In this document: positions 16,671 to 25,759 of the stretch, in pieces
Layout: every line of letters begins with the position of its first letter
Position numbering within the stretch: position 1 is the first letter of the stretch
NCBI GenBank assembly: GCA_002083615.1
Contig: MSXO01000017.1
Coordinates: 1-64,000, forward strand
Length of the DNA: 64,000 nt
Origin: Proteobacteria bacterium ST_bin11
Lineage (GTDB): Bacteria; Pseudomonadota; Gammaproteobacteria; Methylococcales; Methylomonadaceae
Direction: 5' to 3'
Program-made: the position numbers and the translations under genes
The notes under the pieces: generated by a model
The model's input: the letters and a program-made list of their open reading frames with translations, nothing else
Database searches by the model: none
What the model was told of the DNA's origin: nothing

Positions 16671-17354
16671 ATGCACAAAGTGTTAATTATCGATGACGAC
16701 GTCGAACTGGCCGGACTATTCCAGGAGTATCTGGCGCAGGACGGTTTTGCGGTGGACGTCAGCCATACCGGCATATCCGGACTGCAATATGCCCTGTCCG
16801 GCGACTATCAACTGGTGATTTTGGATATCATGCTGCCGGACCTCAAAGGTACCGAGATATTGGCGCGCATCCGCCTGGAAAGCCGGGTTCCGGTACTGAT
16901 GTTTACCGCCAAAGGCGACGACGTAGACCGGATTATCGGCTTGGAATCCGGCGCCGACGACTACGTCCCCAAGCCTTGCACGCCCAGGGAGCTTGTGGCG
17001 AGAATCCGCGCAATTTTGCGGCGAACCCACCCTGCCGCCAATGTATTGCCAGGACCGATTGTGACCGGTCCTTTGAAACTGTGGCCGGAAAAGCGCAAAG
17101 CCGCCTGGTTAGAACAAGACCTGGATCTAACCAGTACCGAGTTCAATTTGCTGGAAACCTTGGCCAGTCAGGTCGGCCGGGTCGTCAGCAAAAACGAGCT
17201 CTCTGAAAAGGCCCTGGGCCGGCCACTGGCGCGTTTCGACCGCAGCATTGATGTGCATATGAGCAGCATCCGCCAAAAACTTGGCAATCAGCCGGACGGC
17301 CGCTCTTATATCCAGACCGTGCGCGGCCAGGGCTACCAGCTGATCAAGTCATAA
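16671..17354 (+). CDS. cpxR: OmpR-family response regulator CpxR
   Basis: A protein of 227 residues. The receiver domain (about 1-115) holds the acidic pocket DDD near residues 8-10, the phosphoacceptor Asp in VILDIMLPD (near 53), Thr in LMFTAKGDD and Lys in VPKPCTP. The winged-helix domain (about 130-225) ends RSYIQTVRGQGYQLI. It pairs with the kinase gene two bases downstream and with the cpxP-like gene upstream, and a CpxR box lies in its own promoter region. The product activates envelope-stress genes. The CpxR name rests on context plus sequence style. Confidence 0.88.
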   Translation: MHKVLIIDDDVELAGLFQEYLAQDGFAVDVSHTGISGLQYALSGDYQLVILDIMLPDLKGTEILARIRLESRVPVLMFTAKGDDVDRIIGLESGADDYVPKPCTPRELVARIRAILRRTHPAANVLPGPIVTGPLKLWPEKRKAAWLEQDLDLTSTEFNLLETLASQVGRVVSKNELSEKALGRPLARFDRSIDVHMSSIRQKLGNQPDGRSYIQTVRGQGYQLIKS

Positions 17355-17355
17355 G

Positions 17356-18828
17356 ATGGGTAGATTGTTCTGGAAGTTTTTCTTTGCATTCTGGCTGGCG
17401 CTGTTAACGGCGGGCATTGGGGTGGGTACCGCCGTTTGGCTCAGACACTCCGCGCAGCAAAACCTGTCGGCCAAGCAGGCCGATGTCGTCGATGTCAGAC
17501 GCGCCTCGCTGGTCAAGCTGGCCGCCAGCACTTTGCCGCATGGCGGCGTCAAGGGCTTACACGATTTTATTCAGACCTTGCAAAACACCCGTTTCCCACC
17601 GATATACGCAGTAGACGATACGGACCGGGAATTGTTGGACAGGCCTCTAGCAAAAGAAGTATTGCAACAGGCCAGAACCTTACATCGAAAAAACGCCTAC
17701 CCGGATGCCATCCAAATGGTTGCGGCTGACGACGGTCATCGCTATCTGCTTTTTGTACCCTTGCCCGAGCACGGTTTTGGCGACTTATTCAGGCCCTCAT
17801 TTCTGGGTGGCAATCCGGGACTTCCGCCAATGGGCTTTGACGGCCCTATCCTCGGAGATCGGCCCCCACCGCCTCCCGATGACCGAATTCGCCGCCCGCG
17901 TAACGAGCCGCCGCCCCCGATTTTACCGATAGTATCCGGGAGCTTGGCCAGTCTGTTGTTCAGTGGGCTCTTGGCCTGGTATTTTGCCAAACCGATCCGC
18001 GGCTTACGCGATGCTTTCAGCGCCGTCGCCCAAGGCCGGCTGAATACCCGCATTGGTAATGCAATGGGTAGACGTGGCGACGAATTAGCGGACCTAGGTC
18101 GCGACTTTGACCACATGGCCCAGAAAATTTGCTCGCTAATTAACGCCCAGCAAAATCTGTTGCACGATGTATCCCACGAACTGCGCTCGCCGTTGGCGCG
18201 GATTCAGGCGGCTATCGGTCTGGCCCAACAACAACCGGAAAAATTGCCGGCCACGCTGGAACGCATCGAACGGGAATCGCAACGTATCAGTGATTTGGTC
18301 GGCGAACTATTGATGCTATCAAAGTTGGAAGCAGGCGTTACGCCGGAAAGAATCGACCGCATTAATCTCGCCGATCTGTTGGCCGACATTGTCGCCGACG
18401 TGCGTTTCGAGGCGGAACCGAAGCGTATCGAACTGAGCTATTACGGCGACATTGATGCGGTAGTCGAATGCCAAAGCGAACTATTGCATCGCGCCATCGA
18501 AAACGTGCTGCGTAATGCCGTGCAACATTGCAAAACGGGCGGTACGGTATTAATTGCCGCCGATTTCTGTGGCGATAATCGTCGCTTAAGAATTCGGGTG
18601 GACGATGACGGCTCTGGAGTAACGGATCAGGATTTGACGGCGATTTTTCAGCCGTTTTTCCGCAGTGGTCAACCGCAAAAACCGCATAGTACTGGCCTAG
18701 GGCTGACCATCGCGCATCGAGCCGTTGAGGCGCATGGCGGCAACATCAGCGCCAGCAACCGGTCGCAGGGTGGTTTAAGTGTGTTGATTGAAATCCCGTT
18801 TCCAACGCCGCAAGCAAACGAGAGGTAA
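17356..18828 (+). CDS. cpxA: Envelope-stress sensor histidine kinase CpxA
   Basis: A protein of 490 residues: membrane helix 1 (about 5-30), a periplasmic sensor region with an unusual proline- and arginine-rich segment before helix 2 (about residues 165-195, PPPPPDDRIRRPRNEPPPP), helix 2 (about 197-215), HAMP, then the kinase core with the H-box HDVSHELRSPLARIQ, the N-box ENVLRNAVQH, G1 DDDGSGV and G2 STGLGLTIAHRAV. It phosphorylates CpxR. The proline-rich juxtamembrane segment is not in the E. coli protein as I know it. The start is one base after the cpxR stop, so the two are co-transcribed. Confidence 0.88.
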   Translation: MGRLFWKFFFAFWLALLTAGIGVGTAVWLRHSAQQNLSAKQADVVDVRRASLVKLAASTLPHGGVKGLHDFIQTLQNTRFPPIYAVDDTDRELLDRPLAKEVLQQARTLHRKNAYPDAIQMVAADDGHRYLLFVPLPEHGFGDLFRPSFLGGNPGLPPMGFDGPILGDRPPPPPDDRIRRPRNEPPPPILPIVSGSLASLLFSGLLAWYFAKPIRGLRDAFSAVAQGRLNTRIGNAMGRRGDELADLGRDFDHMAQKICSLINAQQNLLHDVSHELRSPLARIQAAIGLAQQQPEKLPATLERIERESQRISDLVGELLMLSKLEAGVTPERIDRINLADLLADIVADVRFEAEPKRIELSYYGDIDAVVECQSELLHRAIENVLRNAVQHCKTGGTVLIAADFCGDNRRLRIRVDDDGSGVTDQDLTAIFQPFFRSGQPQKPHSTGLGLTIAHRAVEAHGGNISASNRSQGGLSVLIEIPFPTPQANER

Positions 18829-18830
18829 GT

Positions 18831-19226
18831 ATGCTCAAACTCAAAAAGTGGATTACGGCCCCGCTGATAGCTTTACTGTCGGCATGTGCACTAAGCGCGA
18901 ACGCTGACCCGTTTCACCATCACGGTGGTCGGCATTTTGGCGGGTATTACCGTCCGGGTTTTAGCTTCTACTTCGGCGCCCCACTGTATCCTAGGCCGTT
19001 TTACCCAGCTTATCCCTATTACCAACCATATCCCTATTATCCGCGGGAGATTGTGACCATCCCCGTGCAACCCCCGGTTTATATCGAGCGCGAGCGCAGT
19101 CAGCCCCAGAACAATCCCTTAGCCGAGGGCTATTGGTATTACTGTAACGATCCGGCCGGCTACTATCCTTACGTAAAAGAGTGTGTGAATGGCTGGCAAC
19201 CAGTCGAGCCCACGCCACAAAATTAG
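18831..19226 (+). CDS. Exported Tyr/Pro-rich small protein
   Basis: A protein of 131 residues with an N-terminal signal region (MLKLKKWITAPLIALLSAC, with a possible lipobox LSAC and also an AxA site after it). A histidine/glycine stretch, a Tyr/Pro-rich low-complexity stretch (residues about 45-75) and a conserved C-terminal module follow, with YYCNDPAGYYPYVKECVNGWQPV, two cysteines in a pattern widely seen in proteobacterial exported proteins of unknown function. It starts 2 bases after cpxA, so it belongs to the cpx operon and may be a cell-envelope factor under Cpx control. The molecular role is unknown. Confidence 0.75.
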   Translation: MLKLKKWITAPLIALLSACALSANADPFHHHGGRHFGGYYRPGFSFYFGAPLYPRPFYPAYPYYQPYPYYPREIVTIPVQPPVYIERERSQPQNNPLAEGYWYYCNDPAGYYPYVKECVNGWQPVEPTPQN

Positions 19227-19244
19227 CAGGAGACCGCCGCAAAC

Positions 19245-19760
19245 ATGAATACTAAAAACCAAATGTCGGGAATCTGCGCGGCGCTGGCCTTGAGCGGCTG
19301 CGCCCAGATGCCCTCTGGCCCCAGCGTGATGACGCTGCCCGGCACCGGCCTATCGTTTGAGCAATTTCGGCAAGACGATTATCAATGCCGGCATTACGCG
19401 GCAGGGGAAGTCGGCGCCACGCCCAACCAGGCTAGCAACGACAGCCAAATTGGAAGCGCGGCGGTCGGCACGGCTGTGGGTGCCGCAGCCGGCGCGGCGA
19501 TTGGTGGGGGCGGAGGCGCAGCAATCGGTGCCGGCAGCGGTTTGGTAGCCGGCACCATCGTTGGCAGCGGCGAATCCAGGCGTTCCGGCTACGCCACGCA
19601 ACAAGGCTATGACAATGCCTATGTGCAATGTATGTATGGTAAGGGCCACCGGGTGCCAGTGTCGGGGCAGTTTTCTTACCAAACGCCAACGCCCAAAACC
19701 TCACAACCGAGCATTCCGCCGCCACCGCCGGGATTGCCGCCACCGCCACCGCAGAAGTAA
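19245..19760 (+). CDS. Glycine-zipper lipoprotein
   Basis: A protein of 171 residues with a lipobox LSGC near residue 19, so a likely lipoprotein. A glycine-zipper segment (about residues 73-105: alternating GTAVGAAAGAAIGGG and AIGAGSGLVAGTIVG) can insert in or pack against membranes, and a polyproline C-terminus follows. It lies 18 bases after the preceding gene, at the end of the cpx operon. Glycine-zipper lipoproteins often stabilise the outer membrane; the exact role here is inference. Confidence 0.8.
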   Translation: MNTKNQMSGICAALALSGCAQMPSGPSVMTLPGTGLSFEQFRQDDYQCRHYAAGEVGATPNQASNDSQIGSAAVGTAVGAAAGAAIGGGGGAAIGAGSGLVAGTIVGSGESRRSGYATQQGYDNAYVQCMYGKGHRVPVSGQFSYQTPTPKTSQPSIPPPPPGLPPPPPQK

Positions 19761-19791
19761 CAATCCGGCCATTTGGGCAGCACTTGCCGAT

Positions 19792-22560
19792 TTAAAAGCT
19801 CATCCGCAGGCCCGCTTCCAAAATGTGATCGGTGATATTAGCTTGACCCAAGCGGGTTTCATAACGCACAAATCCGGAACCACCATTAGCCAAGGTAGCG
19901 CTGACCGAACCGCCGAGGTTGAGATAATCGCGGTCAGGCTCACCGGTCTGAATCGTAAAATTGCCCTGCCCCGGTTCGGCCTGGGCCAAACGCATATGGA
20001 TGAATCGGTTGTCGTTAAGGTACTGATGCTCCCATTCCACTCGTGCCGCTGGCGTGACCACTCCCCAGGGAGTGCTCAATGCATAACTAAGTTGGGTACC
20101 GAGATTGCTGACGAAAGAATGATTGATCTGCTCGGCGGTGATAATGTCGAAGCCATTGCCGCTTTGCTCCTGATATTGGGCGATGTTCATCCCTAAATAC
20201 TCCAAACGCAGATAAGGCCCGATGGCCCACTCATCCCAATGTAAGTCTTTACCGCCACTCACTGCAAAGCCGTATTGATTGCCGGTGGTTGTGGACGAGG
20301 ATTGGCCGGCGAATCCAGAAAAAGCATATTGGCGGTTGAAGGCATAGTCATTTCCGCCGTAATTTGCCACCCAATCAAGATAGATATCTTGAGGCAAATA
20401 ATAACTGCCGTAGAACGCACCCAGATAAGTGTCGCTTTTCATATTGCCGGCCGAATCCGCATACTCAGTCGCCGAATGCGTGTAGTTAAAGGCCAAACCG
20501 ACCACCAGTTTATCGCTAAGCCGATAATCAGCGCCGCCCGTCACGGTGCGCGCCTGGGAATCAAACCCGCGATCCCAGGCGTCACCTTGCAGATTGGCAA
20601 AATTGAACCGGGTTTGCAAAAACAGGCCCAGCGGCGAATCGCGGAACAATTCGTCGTCGCCAGCTGCGCCGCCTAGCCCACGAGAAGACAACGTGTTACT
20701 GGACAATTGGATGCCGTTAAAATTCACCGATAGAGGCGCACTACCACCCCCACTCCGCAAACTGGCCAATCGTGTGAGCGGACCATCCATGCGCGTCGCG
20801 CCCAACTTCACCGGCCCGGCCATCTGTCCTGGCACTTGATCGGGAGTCAATGCGGCGACGGCACTGGTCTGCTGCTCCGGACTCAGAGCTTGCAACTGCA
20901 GGCAACGAGTAGCCAAAATGCCGTTTGGGTTAGCGCAGGCCTCGTTTAAGGCCGGCGCGAAAGTCAATTGGTTAAAGGTTAATTCCGGAGCGGTAGTAGT
21001 CTCTTCAGCAAAAGGCTGCAAGCTCCAAGGTGCTAATCGACCGCTACCGCCACCAAAACTGCGTATTGCACCTAATAAATACTGGTTTTCCGGCAAAGTC
21101 GGATCGATGTAGATGTTGTAGTCACTGCTGATACTGCTCAATTGGCTTGCACCATCCGCTAATAGCAGTCGGCTGGTATACAGGGCCGCGCCGGGCGTGC
21201 CATTGCCATCCAGCAACTGCAGGCCATTACCGCTCGCCACTGTCACCGACCCCCAAGCAAAATTGTTGATCGCGCCGCTAGTAGTTTGACCTTGGTCGCT
21301 GCCCGCCAAGCTCATTGCGTGTTGGGTGGTGCTGGGGCCACTGAAAATCAGATCGGAATTGGCGGTATTCCAAAGCGTATTTTGCGTACTGGCATTCGTA
21401 AAGTCGCCAGTGACGACAAAGACGTCGCCGACACCACCCACCAAGTAGCCACCCGAACCGATCGAAAGATTGTTGAATACATTGACTGAGGGATCGCTTT
21501 CGTAGCGACCGTTGTTAAGAAAATTGCCGGTGAACGCGACAGATGTATCGAGGGTTCTGAAGACACCGTCATTGCTGACGGTTCCGTCGAACCGATGCGC
21601 ACTCGCACCGGAGATGTCAACGCGTCCTTGTTGGCTGTTATAGAAATCGCCGGCTCCGATAATTTGGCCGGTATGCGCCAGATTGAATTGACCGGTATTA
21701 GTGATGACCCCCGTATTGTTTAAGATGCCGTGGTTGGTAAAAGTGCCCTGGTTGCTTAGTTGTCCGGCATTCGCGAGACTCGCCTGATTAACCAACTCGC
21801 CGGCATTAGTTAGGGTGTGACCAGTAAAAATATCAATGTTGCCGCTATTGACCATCTGCCCGGCATTCTCCACCACGCCCTGGTTGGTGATCAGACCGAA
21901 ATTGGAGAAAATACCGGCATTGTGACTGACCGTGGCGCCATCGTTTACTAGTGTGCCATCGTTGCTGAAATCGCCACCGGTATCATAGAAAAAGCCCGGC
22001 AGAGTTGTAAAACTGTCGCTAGATGTAAGAGAGCCGAGAGTGATAGGCCTCACACTGACCTGGAAAGGCGCGAACCCGGAAATACCGTTGGTGTCTTGCC
22101 CAAAACCGCCGGCGACATTAGGAAGGTAGTTAAAATCCAGCGTTGCGCCAAGGCCAATGAAGTAAGTACCCGGCGCTTTAGGCGCAGTGAGTTGGTTAGA
22201 CAAGGATCCGCTCAGACTACCAAAACCTGGACCGATTCCTCCTGAGTAGAAGCCCGCCGAGCCCGCCTGCGCCGGCGCAATCCACGCCGTATAAAGCTGG
22301 ATAATACAGCCAGGACAATAGCTAGTATCGCCTTCCTGGATGTTGTAACTACCCGTCAAATTGAGGCTCGAACCCGAATCTACCGTTGCCGAATTACCGA
22401 CAAAACTGCCTCTGCCACCACCGGCAAAGGCCGGCTGGGTAATTGTGATATTCCTCCCAATCACTGACCAAGACACATTCGACGACAGGCTATCGGCTTG
22501 TGAAGCCTCCGAGGCACAAGCCAGGAAAAGACCAATCCGCCATGGACCATTTAATTTCAT
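19792..22560 (-). CDS. Autotransporter with N/G-rich repeat passenger
   Basis: A protein of 922 residues. The signal peptide covers about residues 1-23. The passenger shows an array of short imperfect repeats (residues about 195-300) of the form N-x-G-x-(L/I/V)-x-N (NAGELVNQ, NAGQLSNQ, NTGVITNTGQFN), which should form a beta-helix. The C-terminal 270 residues read as an autotransporter beta-barrel with alternating aromatic strands and the terminal motif GLRMSF, Phe last. It would be displayed at the outer membrane. It is convergent with the cpx operon. The passenger's target is unknown. Confidence 0.88.
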   Translation of the reverse strand: MKLNGPWRIGLFLACASEASQADSLSSNVSWSVIGRNITITQPAFAGGGRGSFVGNSATVDSGSSLNLTGSYNIQEGDTSYCPGCIIQLYTAWIAPAQAGSAGFYSGGIGPGFGSLSGSLSNQLTAPKAPGTYFIGLGATLDFNYLPNVAGGFGQDTNGISGFAPFQVSVRPITLGSLTSSDSFTTLPGFFYDTGGDFSNDGTLVNDGATVSHNAGIFSNFGLITNQGVVENAGQMVNSGNIDIFTGHTLTNAGELVNQASLANAGQLSNQGTFTNHGILNNTGVITNTGQFNLAHTGQIIGAGDFYNSQQGRVDISGASAHRFDGTVSNDGVFRTLDTSVAFTGNFLNNGRYESDPSVNVFNNLSIGSGGYLVGGVGDVFVVTGDFTNASTQNTLWNTANSDLIFSGPSTTQHAMSLAGSDQGQTTSGAINNFAWGSVTVASGNGLQLLDGNGTPGAALYTSRLLLADGASQLSSISSDYNIYIDPTLPENQYLLGAIRSFGGGSGRLAPWSLQPFAEETTTAPELTFNQLTFAPALNEACANPNGILATRCLQLQALSPEQQTSAVAALTPDQVPGQMAGPVKLGATRMDGPLTRLASLRSGGGSAPLSVNFNGIQLSSNTLSSRGLGGAAGDDELFRDSPLGLFLQTRFNFANLQGDAWDRGFDSQARTVTGGADYRLSDKLVVGLAFNYTHSATEYADSAGNMKSDTYLGAFYGSYYLPQDIYLDWVANYGGNDYAFNRQYAFSGFAGQSSSTTTGNQYGFAVSGGKDLHWDEWAIGPYLRLEYLGMNIAQYQEQSGNGFDIITAEQINHSFVSNLGTQLSYALSTPWGVVTPAARVEWEHQYLNDNRFIHMRLAQAEPGQGNFTIQTGEPDRDYLNLGGSVSATLANGGSGFVRYETRLGQANITDHILEAGLRMSF

Positions 22561-22689
22561 CAGACTGTTAATTGGCTGCGCGCTGGAGAGTATGGAGGTT
22601 GAAAAAATCTGCGCATTAGACTAGCCGAAACTCGACTTAACGCAACTGGCTCGCGCCGATACGCTGAACGAGACGGAACATCTAATACT

Positions 22690-23256
22690 CTACAAAGACC
22701 CCAAATAAGCGGCCAAGGCCTTGATATCATCTTCACTCAGCGATTGCGCCAGAGCATTCATTTGCGGCGCTTTACGTGCGCCTTTTTTAAAATCGGTTAG
22801 CTGTTTGGCTAAATATTGCGGATGCTGACCGGCCAACTTTGGCACCATGCCCATCCCTTGTGCATTATTGCCGTGACAACCCAAGCACATAGCGGCCTTA
22901 TCTTTGCCTAATTTCACTAAGTTGGCATCGCTGCTACCAGCCGATTTACCATGCAAACTGGCGAAGTAAGCGGAAATATTTTGCATGTCGAGGTCGCTCA
23001 AGCCCATGGCAAGCGGCTTCATTACCGCGTTTTCACGTTGACCATTACGGAATTTATTTAGCTGACTCTCGATATAGACAGCGCTCTGCCCCGCCAAGCT
23101 GGGCCACAACGGGCTGCTGCTTACCCCCGCCGCACCATGACAACCCTGACACGCAGCGGCTTTCGCCTTACCTGCTTCGATATCCGCTGCATTGACGCCG
23201 GCGGCAAACAGCCCGAGCATGACGATAGTTTTGATTTTATGATATTTATTATTCAT
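22690..23256 (-). CDS. Dihaem cytochrome c4-type protein
   Basis: A protein of 188 residues with a signal peptide (cleavage after GVNA, near residue 23) and two class I cytochrome c domains with CQGCH and CLGCH haem motifs and methionine ligands in VMKPLAM and PQMNALA. It is a periplasmic electron carrier to terminal oxidases. The frame is open 60 codons further upstream, but those residues are not signal-like, so the ATG at 23256 is the start. It is divergent from the AspT-like transporter gene. A second dihaem cytochrome lies in the oxidase operon at 38907. Confidence 0.92.
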   Translation of the reverse strand: MNNKYHKIKTIVMLGLFAAGVNAADIEAGKAKAAACQGCHGAAGVSSSPLWPSLAGQSAVYIESQLNKFRNGQRENAVMKPLAMGLSDLDMQNISAYFASLHGKSAGSSDANLVKLGKDKAAMCLGCHGNNAQGMGMVPKLAGQHPQYLAKQLTDFKKGARKAPQMNALAQSLSEDDIKALAAYLGSL

Positions 23257-23391
23257 CGAGATCACCCTTGGTTGGCTTGTTGTACAATCCTGTCGACAGA
23301 ATGCGCGATCAGGCCTCTGCATCATAGTCAGGCAACATTGACTAAGCAAACCTAAAATCTCCTCACTTAACTCAAACCAAAGGAGCAGGCC

Positions 23392-25053
23392 ATGTCCTGG
23401 CTTATAGCGCTTTTCAATCATGATTCCGTGCCGCACACGCTGCTGATCATTAGCCTGGTGGTGGCAATCGGCCTGGTTTTGGGCAGAGTATCACTGGCCG
23501 GTATTCAACTGGGTATCGCCGGGGTGCTATTTTCTGGCCTGCTGTTCGGACATTTCCAGCTCACAATCAATACGGAAGTCATGCATTTTTTGCGTGAATT
23601 CGGTTTGGTGTTGTTTGTTTACGCCATCGGTCTGCAAGTCGGCCCCAGTTTCGTCAGTTCGTTTTTTCGCTACGGCCTGCGCCTAAACGGCATGGCCGCT
23701 GCGATTGTAATATTGGGTGCCCTGATTACAGTATTGATTAGCAGTGTCGGCGATATTCCGGTGCCTGTAGCTGTGGGCCTGTTTTCAGGAGCCACGACCA
23801 ATACCCCATCGCTCGCCGCCGCCCAGCAAGTCCTAAGCGGGATTGCCGACATTGATAGCGAAACCTTGAAAATGCCAGGCTTGGGTTATGCAGTAGCCTA
23901 CCCATTCGGCATCGCCGGCATCATCCTGGCTATGCTGTTAAATAAACGCCTGTTCAAAGTGGATATTGTCGACGAAGCCAAACGTTTTGCCGACAAACAG
24001 CAGGAAGACGCACATGTGCCGATCTGGAAGGATTTGCGGGTGGAAAACCCTAATTTAAACGGTTTGACGCTGAGCCAAATTCCGTTTTTCGAGGGTATGA
24101 AGGTGGTCATGACGCGCATTTTGCACAATGGCGCGGTGGATGTCGCCGGCCAGGAAAGCCGACTGGCGATTGGCGATACCATCCGCTTGGTGGGCGAACG
24201 AGAACCCTTGGAGCAGCTAAAAATTCTGATCGGTCCAGAGTCGGATATCGATTTGAAACAAATTGCCACCAATCTGCAAAGCGAACGCCTGGTGGTTACC
24301 AATAAAGCCGCAATCGGCCAAACTATCGGCAACCTCTGCATGCTGTATGGGGTAACCATATCTCGGATTCATCGCCCGGACGTGGAGTTTTCCCCCGGTA
24401 GTTCGGTGCATGTGCAATTTGGCGACGAGTTGCACGTTGTCGGCAATGCGGACGCGCTCAGCAGTATCGAGAAAGCCCTCGGTAACTCGCTGGAGGAACT
24501 GGCTCATCCGCAAATCATGCCTATTTTCATCGGTATTTCGCTAGGGGTGTTACTGGGCAGTATTCCGCTGTATTTGCCCGGCATTCCGTCAGCGGTCAAA
24601 TTAGGCATGGCGGGTGGCCCCTTATTAGTCGCGATCATGCTCAGCCGCGTCGGCAACTGGGGCACCATGACCTGGCATCTACCGAAAAGCTCCAACATCA
24701 TCTTGAAAGACATCGGGATTGTGTTGTTCTTGGCCTGTGTCGGCTTGCACTCCGGCGATCAGTTCGTCGAAACCTTGGTGAAAGGCGACGGTTTCTATTG
24801 GATGGCCTGCGCGGCATTGATAACCTTGCTGCCCTTGCTGATCATCGCCGCAGTTGGCCGGATAGTCTATAAACTTAACTTTCTCACCCTTTGCGGCCTG
24901 CTGGCAGGCAGCATGACCGATCCGCCCGCTTTGGCATTTGCCAATAATCTCGGCCCTGGGGCGGCGGTGTCCATGGCTTATGCCACCGTGTATCCCTTGG
25001 TAATGATTCTGCGGATCATTGCCGCGCAGCTGATCATTTTGTTAGCAAACTGA
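23392..25053 (+). CDS. AspT/YidE/YbjL-family transporter
   Basis: A protein of 553 residues. Two homologous membrane halves (about 1-185 and 375-553) flank a cytoplasmic part with two TrkA-C (RCK_C) domains (about 205-290 and 292-370), the layout of the aspartate:alanine exchanger family. Each half shows the family's loop with FSGATTNTPSLAAAQ and AGSMTDPPALAFAN. The substrate cannot be assigned; the YidE/YbjL branch is uncharacterised. The RCK_C domains suggest ligand gating. The start fits AAAGGAG at 23380-23386. The 5' end overlaps the non-coding upstream region of the divergent cytochrome gene. Confidence 0.9.
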   Translation: MSWLIALFNHDSVPHTLLIISLVVAIGLVLGRVSLAGIQLGIAGVLFSGLLFGHFQLTINTEVMHFLREFGLVLFVYAIGLQVGPSFVSSFFRYGLRLNGMAAAIVILGALITVLISSVGDIPVPVAVGLFSGATTNTPSLAAAQQVLSGIADIDSETLKMPGLGYAVAYPFGIAGIILAMLLNKRLFKVDIVDEAKRFADKQQEDAHVPIWKDLRVENPNLNGLTLSQIPFFEGMKVVMTRILHNGAVDVAGQESRLAIGDTIRLVGEREPLEQLKILIGPESDIDLKQIATNLQSERLVVTNKAAIGQTIGNLCMLYGVTISRIHRPDVEFSPGSSVHVQFGDELHVVGNADALSSIEKALGNSLEELAHPQIMPIFIGISLGVLLGSIPLYLPGIPSAVKLGMAGGPLLVAIMLSRVGNWGTMTWHLPKSSNIILKDIGIVLFLACVGLHSGDQFVETLVKGDGFYWMACAALITLLPLLIIAAVGRIVYKLNFLTLCGLLAGSMTDPPALAFANNLGPGAAVSMAYATVYPLVMILRIIAAQLIILLAN

Positions 25054-25117
25054 AATCGAATCATTAGCCTGATTTTGGGCGGCCAATATCCCCGAACCAA
25101 GCCTAGGTTCTGACGCG

Positions 25118-25759
25118 ATGACATCGCCAAGCACCGCCTTCGCCAACCAGCAAAATCTGGTCCCCAGCGATGGCGAGCTGTATTTGCTACAAGGCTTCTA
25201 CCCTCAAAGCGTTGCAGACAATTACTTGCAAAGCCTGCTGCGTACGTTGGCCTGGCAAACGGAGCAAATCCATCTCTACGGCCGCTGGCTGCTGGTACCT
25301 CGCCTGATGGCGTGGTATGGCGATCCGGGCGCCGACTACCGCTATTCCGGGGTCGATCACCCAGCGTTACCATGGACCAGCGAACTGCAAACCTTAAGAA
25401 CCGAGGTCCAAGCGGCTTGCCAAACGCCGTTCAATAGTGTTTTAGCCAATCTGTATCGGGACGGTCGTGACTCGAGGGGTTGTCATGCCGATAACGAAAA
25501 GGAACTGGGGGAAAATCCGCTGATTGCGTCCCTGAGTTTCGGCGAGACCCGCTTGCTGCGCTTGCGCCACCCCCGCAGTCATACCACGCTGGATCTAAGA
25601 CTAAGTCACGGCGACTTGCTAGTCATGGCCGGCGAGTTACAACATCATTGGCGTCACGAACTACCAAAAACTCGCCAAGCCAAGCAAGCCCGTATTAATC
25701 TGACTTTTCGGCGGGTTCTGTCAACGCCCATTTCGCCCGCGCGATCCGCAATGCGTTAA
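25118..25759 (+). CDS. AlkB-like 2-oxoglutarate/Fe(II) dioxygenase
   Basis: A protein of 213 residues. The double-stranded beta-helix shows the ALKBH2/3-like branch: WYGDPGADYRYSG, NLYRDGRDSRG, HAD for the iron-binding His-x-Asp, then a distal His in HWRHELPK and RINLTFR for 2-oxoglutarate binding (Arg). It should remove N1-methyladenine and N3-methylcytosine from DNA or RNA. The usual tryptophan before the His-x-Asp is a cysteine here (GCHAD). The last 65 bases overlap, tail to tail, the end of the gene on the other strand. Confidence 0.88.
   Translation: MTSPSTAFANQQNLVPSDGELYLLQGFYPQSVADNYLQSLLRTLAWQTEQIHLYGRWLLVPRLMAWYGDPGADYRYSGVDHPALPWTSELQTLRTEVQAACQTPFNSVLANLYRDGRDSRGCHADNEKELGENPLIASLSFGETRLLRLRHPRSHTTLDLRLSHGDLLVMAGELQHHWRHELPKTRQAKQARINLTFRRVLSTPISPARSAMR

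Noticed and set aside
23257..23436. A 60-residue N-terminal extension of the dihaem cytochrome
   Set aside because: The extension is not signal-like, while the ATG at 23256 starts a clean signal peptide.
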